From an uncultured Myxococcales bacterium (GTDB lineage: Bacteria; Myxococcota; Myxococcia; Myxococcales; Myxococcaceae), in contig CALJKW010000077.1 in the NCBI GenBank assembly GCA_937980205.1, positions 1 through 64,000 of the forward strand: DNA of 64,000 nucleotides, given 5' to 3'. The position numbers and the translations under genes were made by a program. The notes under the pieces were generated by a model. The model made no database searches. It saw only the letters and a list, made by a program, of their open reading frames with translations, and was not told the origin of the DNA. Positions within the stretch are counted from its first letter, which is position 1; each line of letters starts with the position of its first letter. Positions 40,926-50,172 of this stretch are shown in pieces.

Positions 40926-41348
40926 ATGGTCGCCAAGCGCTACAGCAATGGAGAAGTCACCGTCGTCTGGAAGCCGAGCCTGTGCATGCACTCGGGCATC
41001 TGCTTCCGCGGGCTGGGCAAGGTGTTCGACCCGCGCCGCCGGCCGTGGGTCGACCTCTCGCTCTCGACGACGGAGCAGATCATCGCGCAGGTGAAGGAGT
41101 GCCCGTCGGGCGCGCTGAGCATCTCCGACGGCAGCAGCACCGAGGACGCGACGACCGACGAGAACGTGCTGCCGACGACGGTCGAGGTGACGCCGAACGG
41201 CCCGCTGCTGCTGAGCGGCTCCATCGTGCTGAAGGGCCCGGGCAGCGAAGAGCGCAGCTTGCAGAAGTGCGCGCTGTGCCGCTGCGGCGGCTCGAAGACG
41301 AAGCCGTTCTGTGACGGCTCGCACCGCGTGAACGGCTTCGCGGGCTGA
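40926..41348 (+). CDS. Fused 4Fe-4S mono-cluster and CDGSH iron-sulfur protein
   Basis: This is a 140-residue protein. The N-terminal half (CMHSGICFRG...KECPSGAL) is a divergent single-cluster ferredoxin domain. The C-terminal part reads CALCRCGGSKTKPFCDGSH, the CDGSH motif (C-x-C-x2-(S/T)-x3-P-x-C-D-G-S-H) that holds a 2Fe-2S cluster with three Cys and one His. The combination is known in bacteria and probably serves electron transfer or cluster storage in the cytoplasm. It follows the esterase gene on the same strand and converges on the next gene with six bases between. Confidence 0.9.
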   Translation: MVAKRYSNGEVTVVWKPSLCMHSGICFRGLGKVFDPRRRPWVDLSLSTTEQIIAQVKECPSGALSISDGSSTEDATTDENVLPTTVEVTPNGPLLLSGSIVLKGPGSEERSLQKCALCRCGGSKTKPFCDGSHRVNGFAG

Positions 41349-41354
41349 AGGCGC

Positions 41355-42632
41355 CTACTTCGGCAGCTTCACCGCATCGGCCGGAGCGAAGCCCTCGTTC
41401 GACGGCACCGCGGCGGGCAAGGTCATCGCGACCTCGCGCAGGTTCGCCGCCTTCGCGTCGGTCGGCTCGCGGTGGACGCCGAGGTCTGCCGCGCGACCGA
41501 GCCACGTGACCTCCATGCGTCGCTCGCCTTCGAGCGTGGCGCCCTCGACGGTCGCGTCGGGCGGCAGCACGTTCACGTAGAAGAACGTGCGCCGGCCTTC
41601 GCCCTTCTCGGCGGAGATGATGCCGCCGATGGTGGGGTCTCCCGGTGGCCCGACGTTCTGGGCGCCGGGCAGCAGCTCGGCCGGGACCTCGAGGCGCTTC
41701 GACGCGATGGCGTCGGTCGTGCGGAAGTACCCGGTCTCGATCTGGTGCAGCACCTTGCCGTGCGGCAGCTGCTTCACGCTCGGCACCTGGAAGCGCCCCA
41801 GCAGGTAGAAGGCCTCGGGCTTGTGCGGATAGACGGCGACGCCGTTCTTCACCTCGACCTTGCCGGGGAGAATCACTCCCGCCGGCGCGTAGTTGACGAG
41901 GCCCTTCTCGGCGTCGCCGAGCAGGAGCGCCTTGAACGCGGGGTCGGTGATCTCCGCGCGCGGCGGAGGCTTCGCGTCGATCGGAGTCTCCGGCACCGGA
42001 AGGCCCGCGGCCTGGAGGATCTCCGGCGAGAGCGGCTCGTCTCCGTTCGGCGAGACGAAGACGCGATCTCCCTCGACGAGGATGCGGCCGGCGACGAAGT
42101 CGGCGCTGGCGCCCGGCGCGAACTGCTCCATCGAGATCGACTTCCCGTCGGCAGAGGGGAAGCCCTTGATGGTGACGGTGCGGTCCAGGAAGACGGTCTC
42201 GGGCTCGTCGCGCCAGTTCGGAGTGCCGAGCTCGATGGTGTAGCTGCCGCGCGTGGTCTCGAGGGTCGGCTTGCCGTCGACGAGCCGGAGCGTGCCGGTG
42301 AACGCCGGCGCCTCGGGCCAGGGGTCGGCGCCGCTGGCCTCCCAGCCGAGCGTGGACGAGCGGGCGGCCTGGTGGGCGCCGAAGTCGGCGACGACCTCGA
42401 ACAGCTGCGGAGTCGTCGCCGCGTACTCGCGCAGCTTCGTCGCCGCGGCCATCGCGTCGCTGCCGTGCTCGGAGAGGATGCGCGCGACGGCGTCGAGCTC
42501 GGGGACGGGCTTCGCCGCCGCCTGCTTCACCCGGCCGAGCCACTGCGCGGCGCCGACGGGGTCTTCTGCCCAGAACTTCTTCAGGTCTGAAACGGTGCGC
42601 TGGGACCGATCGAAAACGAGCGCTGCCTTCAT
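41355..42632 (-). CDS. Hypothetical protein
   Basis: This is a 425-residue soluble protein without signal peptide or membrane helix. The first 85 residues are helical; residues 100-425 are beta-rich with several Pro-containing turns (FTGTLRLVDGKPTLETTRGS, PAGVILPGKVEVKNGVAVYP). No catalytic motif or family is recognised. It follows the large transglutaminase gene on the same strand, but a 132-base gap with a strong inverted repeat separates them, so it may have its own promoter. Confidence 0.7.
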   Translation of the reverse strand: MKAALVFDRSQRTVSDLKKFWAEDPVGAAQWLGRVKQAAAKPVPELDAVARILSEHGSDAMAAATKLREYAATTPQLFEVVADFGAHQAARSSTLGWEASGADPWPEAPAFTGTLRLVDGKPTLETTRGSYTIELGTPNWRDEPETVFLDRTVTIKGFPSADGKSISMEQFAPGASADFVAGRILVEGDRVFVSPNGDEPLSPEILQAAGLPVPETPIDAKPPPRAEITDPAFKALLLGDAEKGLVNYAPAGVILPGKVEVKNGVAVYPHKPEAFYLLGRFQVPSVKQLPHGKVLHQIETGYFRTTDAIASKRLEVPAELLPGAQNVGPPGDPTIGGIISAEKGEGRRTFFYVNVLPPDATVEGATLEGERRMEVTWLGRAADLGVHREPTDAKAANLREVAMTLPAAVPSNEGFAPADAVKLPK

Positions 42633-42658
42633 TCGCCAAGCACCTTATTCCGCGGCTC

Positions 42659-42750
42659 ACCCGAGTTGAACACCTACGCGCACGCGTCGTGACAGGCATG
42701 CCCTGCGGCGAAAGACGCGGGTCGCGTGCACGCCGTGCCCAACTCAGGCG
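42659..42750. repeat. Long imperfect inverted repeat in an intergenic gap
   Basis: Arms 42659-42686 (ACCCGAGTTGAACACC...CACGCG) and 42723-42750 (CGCGTGCACG...CAACTCAGGCG) are complementary at most positions over about 28 bases; the loop of 36 bases contains a smaller CAGG...CCTG stem. It could end transcription of the upstream gene, act as an attenuator, or be a small non-autonomous element. Confidence 0.6.
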
Positions 42751-42764
42751 AGCGGCAGGTTCGC

Positions 42765-45700
42765 TCAACGGCTGGCGCTCTGGTTTCCGGTCGTCAGCAC
42801 CGTCAGCTTGCGGCTGAAGGCCTGATCCACCCGCAGCAGCCACGCGCGGAACTTCGGGTACTGGGCCGCGGGAATGCGCGCCTTCGCCATCACGATCTCT
42901 CCCGTCACGATGGGCTTGCCCGCCTCGACGCGGACCTTGAGCGTCGCACGGCCGAACTCGGTCGACTCGTCGAAGTCCTCCGGCACCGACTGGGAGACGA
43001 GCCCCGGCGGAGGCTCGTAGCGCACGGTGAACTTGTTCACCCAGACTCCGGGGAACACGGCGTCGGTCTTGCGCTCGGACAGCGGCGCGAGCACCTGCGT
43101 GAAGGCGCGGCCGGCGCCGAGCGGGAAGAAGCGCAGGCCCAGGGGCAGCACCTCGGCGTAGCGCGGCGCGCGCATCTGGAACGACAGCTTCATCGGCTCC
43201 TCGAGCTTCGTGGTGTCGCTCACGTCGAGCTTCGCCACCGAGAGGCCGGGGAAGGACTGCGCCCACTGCTGCTCGAACGTCGCCTTGCGTGAGCCGGCCG
43301 ACTGGTACGAGCGGCGGTACTCCGGAGCGCCCTGACCCGAGACCACCGTCTCGCCCTTGAGCTCGGCGCTGCCGTCGGGGCCGAGCGTGACGGTCATGTC
43401 GAGCGTGCTGACGTTGTCTTCCGGCTTCGCCTCGGGCGTGACGAGGAAACGGCTGCCGCCCGAGGGCTCGACGACGAGCACGTCGGCGACGCGGTCGGCC
43501 GAGGGCAGGTCTTTCGTGCCGTGGAACTCGGCGGTGCCGTCGAGGAACAGGTCGAGCGCGGGCACGTACGCGATGGCGTGGTTGAACGCGGCGAGGGACG
43601 CCGGCTCCGAGGTCAGCGCGCCGAGCGAGCGCATGCGCAAGAGCACGAGGCGCGAGTCGACGCCCGCGACGCGCAGCATCGCGACGATGAGCGACGCCTT
43701 GTCCTTGCAGTCGCCGAAGCGTCGCGCGAGCACGCGGTCGACGCGGTACGGCTTGTAGCCGTGGATGCCGAACTCGAGCGCGACGTAGCGCGTGTTCGTC
43801 ACCACGAAGCCGTAGATGGCGGCGACGACCTTGGCGGTGTCCTTGCGGTCGACGCCCTTGAGCACCGTGTCGACCGTCTTGATCAGCTCGTCGTTCGGAG
43901 TGAGCTGATCTTTCACCAGCCCCCACCAGTACTTCCCGACCTGATCCCACGTCTGGTACGTCGACACGTGCAGCGTGGCCGCGACCTCGGAGAGGCCCGG
44001 CATGTTCGGCTCGGGCGTGATCTTCGGAATGTCCTGCGCCTCGAAGCGCCAGAGCACGCGCGCGCCGTCGTTCTCCTGAGACGTCTTCACGAACGTCGGC
44101 AGCGTGGCCTTGTTCCAGTAGAGCGGCCGCTCCTTCGGCATCTCGACGACGTAGCGGTACCGCTTCTTCGGGTAGCCGCCCTGCACCGAGTCGACGTCTC
44201 CGAAGTAGTCGGAGAGCAGGTTCTCGAGCGCCGTGTCCTCGACGCGCCACTGCAGCTCGAGCGTGTCGCCGACGCCGAGCGCGGGGAACGAGAGCACGCG
44301 CGCGCGGGCGTCGTAGTACATGCCCGTCCACGGCTCGTTCATGTGCTGGTCGGAGTCTCCGTAGCTGTCGACGATGCTGCCGTCGGGCTTGGTGATGCGG
44401 GCCTTGAGCACGCGCACCTCCTGCCGGTCGGGAGAGTAGGTGATGGGCCACTGCCGGAACGCGTCGACGCCGCGGCCGTTGAGCACCTTCACCGCGAGCT
44501 GGTGGAAGCGCGAAGACAGACCGCTCGTCTGCACGCGCACCGCGGTGACGTCGGCGAGGTAGACCGCGTCCTCCTTCGTCGTGTCCGGGACCTCTTTCGC
44601 GAGGGGAGCAATGGCGAACGTGTGCGTGACGCCGGCGGCCGCGTCCTGGCCCTGCAGCGCGCGCAGCGCCTCTTTGAGCGCGGGGTTCTGGGGTCGCAGC
44701 TTGAGCGACTCCTGAAAGGCGGCGAGCGCGTCGTCGCGGCGGCCGCCCTGGAGCAGCGCGCGGCCCTCGCGCTCGTAGACCTCGGGCTCTTCGGGGGCGA
44801 AGGTGCGCGCCGCGGCGAACGCGGCGTCGGCCTTCGTCGGGTTCCCGTTCGCGGCGTACAGCTCGGCGAGCCGCAGGCGGATGCCGTTGTCGTACGGGTC
44901 GAGCACGAGCGCGCGCTCGAGCTGCTCGGTGGCCGCGTCGACCTTGCCCATGTCGGCCAGCAGACCGCCGAGCGCGTTGCGCAGGCCGGTGTCGTTGAAG
45001 CGCAGCGCGAGCGCCGTGCGCATGCGGCCCTCGGCCTCGTCGAGCCGCTCCATGCGGCGGGACTGCGCGGCCGCCTCGCGCGCGACGGCGGGCACGTGGG
45101 GCATGCGCAGGAACGCTTCCTCGATGACGTTGAGCGCGAGCGGCCTCTGGCCGAGCGCCTCGAGGCAGCGCGCGCGCCCGAGCCACGCGGCGGCGAGCTT
45201 CGGGTGGTCTTTGATCAGCTCTTCGAACATCGGCAGCGCGAGCTCGGGGTGGTCCTGCTGCAGCTCGTGCTGGGCCAGCGCGAGGCGCGGCCACGGGTTC
45301 TTCGGATCGAGGCCGACCGCTCTCGCGATGTGGCGGCGCCGCTCGTTGAAGTCGTGGTTGTTGAGCGCGGCGGCGCGCAGGTGCAGCTCGACGTCGTCGG
45401 GCTTCGCGTCGCTCGCCTTGTCGGCCTCGCGCGAAGCGGTGAGCTCGCGCTCGTCGTACGCGCGCGTGTAGCCGAGCACCGTCGCGTAGTCCGAGCGCAG
45501 GAGCGCGTCGTTCGGCCTGGCCTTCACGAGCGCGGCGAAGCCGTCGGTGACCGTCGGCAGCGGCGTCGCCATCGGCGCGGTGCCCTTCTCGAGCGGCGGC
45601 ACCACCTCGGGCAGCACGACGCGCGCGGCGACCGGTGCGCCCTCGGCGCGCTCCTGGCGGAAGTAGAAGCCCAGGGGGCCGCTCTCGTGACAGACCTTGA

Positions 45701-46409
45701 GCAGCACGCGGTTGATGCCCCTGCGCAGGCGCACCTGCACGCGGGCCTGATCCATCTGCGGCACGTGGTACGCGTCGGAGCTGCTCGCCTTCACGCCGTT
45801 CACCCAGAGGCGATACGCGCCGCTCGTGCCGAGGCCGATGTTCACGCGCGTCTCGGCGTCGGCCTGGAGGAAGGTGAGCGCGTACGCGACGACTCCGGTG
45901 CTGGGCCGCAGCAGCGTCCCGAGCTCGACGAAGCCGGTCGAGGTCTTCGACGGCACGCGGCGCCAGCGCGTCTCGCGGCCCTTGCCGGGGTAGGTGGCCT
46001 TGAGGTCGGTGGCGCCCTCGGGGCCGAAGTCGGTGTCGCAGCCGCCCTTGCCTTCGTTGTCGAAGCCGCCGACGGCGTAGAAGTCGCTGACGAAGCCCAG
46101 GGGGTCGAGCGCGTCGCCACCGCGCTGGGTGCGGCCGCGCGCCTGCTCGACGTCGGCGAAGAAGAGGCGGGCGAGGGTGCGCACGTCTTTGTTCACGACC
46201 TGGCGCGCGAGCAGCAGCGCGTAGGGGTCGGCGAGCAGGTTCAGGTCGTCGACCTCGCCGAGCATGCCGTGCAGGCGCACGAGCGGAGCGACCGCCTCGA
46301 GCGAGCCCTGCTTCGAGAGGACTTCTTTGCCGAGCGCCTTCGCGCGCGTGGTGACGGGGTTCTCGTCGGGGGAGGCCGCGAGCGCGGCGAGCAGCAGCAG
46401 GTGAGTCAC
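42765..46409 (-). CDS. Large TPR/DUF3857/transglutaminase-core protein
   Basis: This is a 1214-residue protein with a short signal peptide (MTHLLLLAALAAS). Residues about 120-270 form a beta-rich domain. TPR repeats run from about 290 to 600 (LRLRLAELYAANGNPTKADAAFA is typical). A DUF3857 domain (about 620-800) precedes a transglutaminase-like core with the catalytic Cys in FGDCKDKASLIVAMLR and the His in FNHAIAYVPALDLFLDGT. A C-terminal DUF2569/3858-like beta domain ends it. DUF3857-transglutaminase proteins are exported and of unknown substrate; cross-linking or cleaving peptides is the usual guess. It lies 15 bases downstream of the kinase gene at 46425 on the same strand. Confidence 0.9.
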   Translation of the reverse strand: MTHLLLLAALAASPDENPVTTRAKALGKEVLSKQGSLEAVAPLVRLHGMLGEVDDLNLLADPYALLLARQVVNKDVRTLARLFFADVEQARGRTQRGGDALDPLGFVSDFYAVGGFDNEGKGGCDTDFGPEGATDLKATYPGKGRETRWRRVPSKTSTGFVELGTLLRPSTGVVAYALTFLQADAETRVNIGLGTSGAYRLWVNGVKASSSDAYHVPQMDQARVQVRLRRGINRVLLKVCHESGPLGFYFRQERAEGAPVAARVVLPEVVPPLEKGTAPMATPLPTVTDGFAALVKARPNDALLRSDYATVLGYTRAYDERELTASREADKASDAKPDDVELHLRAAALNNHDFNERRRHIARAVGLDPKNPWPRLALAQHELQQDHPELALPMFEELIKDHPKLAAAWLGRARCLEALGQRPLALNVIEEAFLRMPHVPAVAREAAAQSRRMERLDEAEGRMRTALALRFNDTGLRNALGGLLADMGKVDAATEQLERALVLDPYDNGIRLRLAELYAANGNPTKADAAFAAARTFAPEEPEVYEREGRALLQGGRRDDALAAFQESLKLRPQNPALKEALRALQGQDAAAGVTHTFAIAPLAKEVPDTTKEDAVYLADVTAVRVQTSGLSSRFHQLAVKVLNGRGVDAFRQWPITYSPDRQEVRVLKARITKPDGSIVDSYGDSDQHMNEPWTGMYYDARARVLSFPALGVGDTLELQWRVEDTALENLLSDYFGDVDSVQGGYPKKRYRYVVEMPKERPLYWNKATLPTFVKTSQENDGARVLWRFEAQDIPKITPEPNMPGLSEVAATLHVSTYQTWDQVGKYWWGLVKDQLTPNDELIKTVDTVLKGVDRKDTAKVVAAIYGFVVTNTRYVALEFGIHGYKPYRVDRVLARRFGDCKDKASLIVAMLRVAGVDSRLVLLRMRSLGALTSEPASLAAFNHAIAYVPALDLFLDGTAEFHGTKDLPSADRVADVLVVEPSGGSRFLVTPEAKPEDNVSTLDMTVTLGPDGSAELKGETVVSGQGAPEYRRSYQSAGSRKATFEQQWAQSFPGLSVAKLDVSDTTKLEEPMKLSFQMRAPRYAEVLPLGLRFFPLGAGRAFTQVLAPLSERKTDAVFPGVWVNKFTVRYEPPPGLVSQSVPEDFDESTEFGRATLKVRVEAGKPIVTGEIVMAKARIPAAQYPKFRAWLLRVDQAFSRKLTVLTTGNQSASR

Positions 46410-46424
46410 GCGGCGATTCTTAGC

Positions 46425-48155
<1,731 letters not shown>

Positions 48156-48288
48156 GGCAATGGGTTGCCCATGCCGGCAAGAGGCTGCCGAGCCCGACGC
48201 CGCAACTGCCCGATCCGTCTCGCAAACCTAGATGGCATGTCCGCTGCTCAAGGGGCGCCCAGCGGTTCCCTCTCATAACGGAGACATC

Positions 48289-48702
48289 ATGATCAACGGT
48301 ATCTGGCTTGCGGTGCTGGGCGTCCTCGCGGTTCCGAGCCTCGTGCTCGCGAAGCGGCCCGATGCGGCCAAAGTTCTCGGCAAGCTCGCGCCCTATCAGG
48401 GCTGGATGGGCGCGGTGTCGTGCGTGTGGGGCGTGTGGGGCATCATCTCGGCGGTGCTCAACCTCGGCCTGCTGACGACGGCGCCCATCTACTGGGCGAC
48501 GTGGCTCGCTGTGGCGGTGGTGCTCGCGGGGCTCGGCCTCATCCTCGGCATCGGCGTGATGAAGACGTTCATCAAGCAGCCGCAGGCGCAGGCGAAGCTG
48601 GATCAGACGCTCGCGAAGGTGGCGCCGCACCAGGGCCGGCTCGGCATCGCCGGCGTCGGTCTCGGCGCGTGGATGATCGTCGCGAGCATCCTGTTCCACT
48701 GA
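48289..48702 (+). CDS. Small integral membrane protein
   Basis: This is a 137-residue protein from the ATG at 48289, with GGAG seven bases before it. About four hydrophobic helices are visible (residues 4-20, 38-60, 65-90, 115-135), separated by short Lys-rich, amphipathic stretches with an internal echo (LGKLAPYQGWMG and LAKVAPHQGRLG). The echo suggests duplication of a two-helix unit. No family is recognised. It is divergent from the kinase gene with 133 bases between. Confidence 0.78.
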   Translation: MINGIWLAVLGVLAVPSLVLAKRPDAAKVLGKLAPYQGWMGAVSCVWGVWGIISAVLNLGLLTTAPIYWATWLAVAVVLAGLGLILGIGVMKTFIKQPQAQAKLDQTLAKVAPHQGRLGIAGVGLGAWMIVASILFH

Positions 48703-48717
48703 GCGCAGACGCAGCCG

Positions 48718-48835
48718 CCGTTCACGCTGAGAGGGTCGACCAGAATGCCTTCGCATGGTCGACCGCCGCTCACGCTGAGCGGAGGCCGCAGGCCGGAGTC
48801 GAAGCGGGCCGCGAGTCGGCGTTGGGCCCCTTCGA
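48718..48835. repeat. Palindromic repeat element, second locus
   Basis: A partial unit (CCGTTCACGCTGAG with a GGTCGACC stem) is followed by a full arm. Bases 48767-48817 are identical, inverted, to 22488-22538, and GGGCCCCTTCGA of the opposite arm recurs at 48824-48835. The element ends just before the stop of the minus-strand gene. Confidence 0.85.
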
Positions 48836-48855
48836 TTCCGCAGCGCTGCGCGCCT

Positions 48856-50052
48856 TCACGCCGCGTCGATGGTCTTCGGGTCGAGGACCTTCAGCGCGTT
48901 GAGCAGCGCGAGCGCCTTCTGCGCCTCAGCCGGAGCCGACGCGCCGAGCTTCGCGACCGCTGCCGCGAACTCGTCGATGGCCTTCACGGTCTCGGCGCGC
49001 GACAGCTTCGAGAAGTTCGGCGCCTTGAGGCCGAGCGCGTCGTAGCCGGCGGTGAGCTCGGCCTTGTTGTTCTTCTGGAACTTGGTGTTGACGCCCTCGT
49101 GGTGGCGCAGGCGGAGCATGACGCCGATCTCCTCCTGCAGGGCCGCCTTGTCGGCCGCCGACGTCGTCGGGCGCGCGGCGAGGTTCTGCAGGTCGGTGTA
49201 GTAGGCGCGCAGCGCGGTCGCGCTCGTCTTCTTCCCGCTCATGAAGTCGGCGCGCTCGTCCTTCTTGAACGCGTCGATGCGGGCCTGGACGATGGCGGGC
49301 TTCTCCTGGCCGCCGGCGCGCAGGTAGCCGTGCTTCACGCTCCACGTCGCCATGTCCTTCCACTTCGCGGTGCCCTTGAACTGCTCGGGCTTGAGCGCCT
49401 CGACGTCGCCGCGCGTGAGCTTCTCCCAGCGCTGGAGCGACTTCTGCGAGCCGCCCGCGTTCTTCCCGCTCGGAGAGAAGCCGTCGTAGGCGGTGACGGT
49501 CTTCGCGTTCGGGAAGCCTTCCTTCCACTTGTTGAGGTTGTCTTCGCCGCCGCAGAAGCACGCGGAGATCGCGATGTCCTGAACCTGCGCCGCGGCCTTC
49601 GGCATCGCCTTGGCGAGCGCGGTGAAGTCGTCGCGGGAGAGCCAGCCGTTCTCGAACTTCGACTTGCCCTTGCCTTCTTCGCCCCAGAGCACGTCGCCGA
49701 CCGAGTGGCCGGAGAGCACCATGCGGCCGGGCACCTTGCCGCCCTTCTCGCCCTCGGCCCAGATCTGCGCGAGCTGCGCGAGCTCGTCGCGGGTGTCGGG
49801 ACCGCTGCGCGCGAGGATCTTCACGATCTCGTCGCTCTGCGACTTCGGCAGGCCGAGCGTCTTCACGAAGTCCTCGCGGCCCGTCGGAGTGGTGAGGTCG
49901 TAGGTGTTCCTGCCCACCTTGATCTGGTCGTTCACCTTCGTGTCGTGCACCACCTTCACGTCGATGGCCTTGGTGTCGATGGCCTTCGCTTCGCGGTGGG
50001 TGAACTTGTTCATTCCGAAGACGAGCACGTCGTTGGCAGGGATTCGGGACAT
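48856..50052 (-). CDS. Candidate caspase-fold (clan CD-like) protein
   Basis: This is a 398-residue soluble protein from the ATG at 50052, without signal peptide. Two segments suggest a clan CD cysteine peptidase: RMVLSGHSVGD with His116 after a hydrophobic strand, and DIAISACFCGGED with Cys165. The spacing of 49 residues is close to that of caspases, and SACxxGG after a strand is the usual form. GHSVG could instead be read as a lipase nucleophile elbow, but the SAC segment favours the first idea. The rest is helical and Lys-rich (residues 200-395) with no known domain. It may be a peptidase acting in the cell or on other cells; the fold needs structural support. Confidence 0.75.
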   Translation of the reverse strand: MSRIPANDVLVFGMNKFTHREAKAIDTKAIDVKVVHDTKVNDQIKVGRNTYDLTTPTGREDFVKTLGLPKSQSDEIVKILARSGPDTRDELAQLAQIWAEGEKGGKVPGRMVLSGHSVGDVLWGEEGKGKSKFENGWLSRDDFTALAKAMPKAAAQVQDIAISACFCGGEDNLNKWKEGFPNAKTVTAYDGFSPSGKNAGGSQKSLQRWEKLTRGDVEALKPEQFKGTAKWKDMATWSVKHGYLRAGGQEKPAIVQARIDAFKKDERADFMSGKKTSATALRAYYTDLQNLAARPTTSAADKAALQEEIGVMLRLRHHEGVNTKFQKNNKAELTAGYDALGLKAPNFSKLSRAETVKAIDEFAAAVAKLGASAPAEAQKALALLNALKVLDPKTIDAA

Positions 50053-50172
50053 GTGGGGCTGATGAGCACGGGGCGGGCCAGACGTTTCCGCCGTGCGATC
50101 GAGCACTTCGCGCACCGGGACACGGTTCGTCACATGACGGGGCAGGTGGGACACCAGTAGGCTCGCGGCCGC

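Noticed and set aside
48856..50052. GHSVG as a lipase/esterase nucleophile elbow
   Set aside because: No oxyanion segment, Asp or His in suitable places was seen; the SAC-x2-GG segment fits a caspase-type layout better. Kept only as the alternative.
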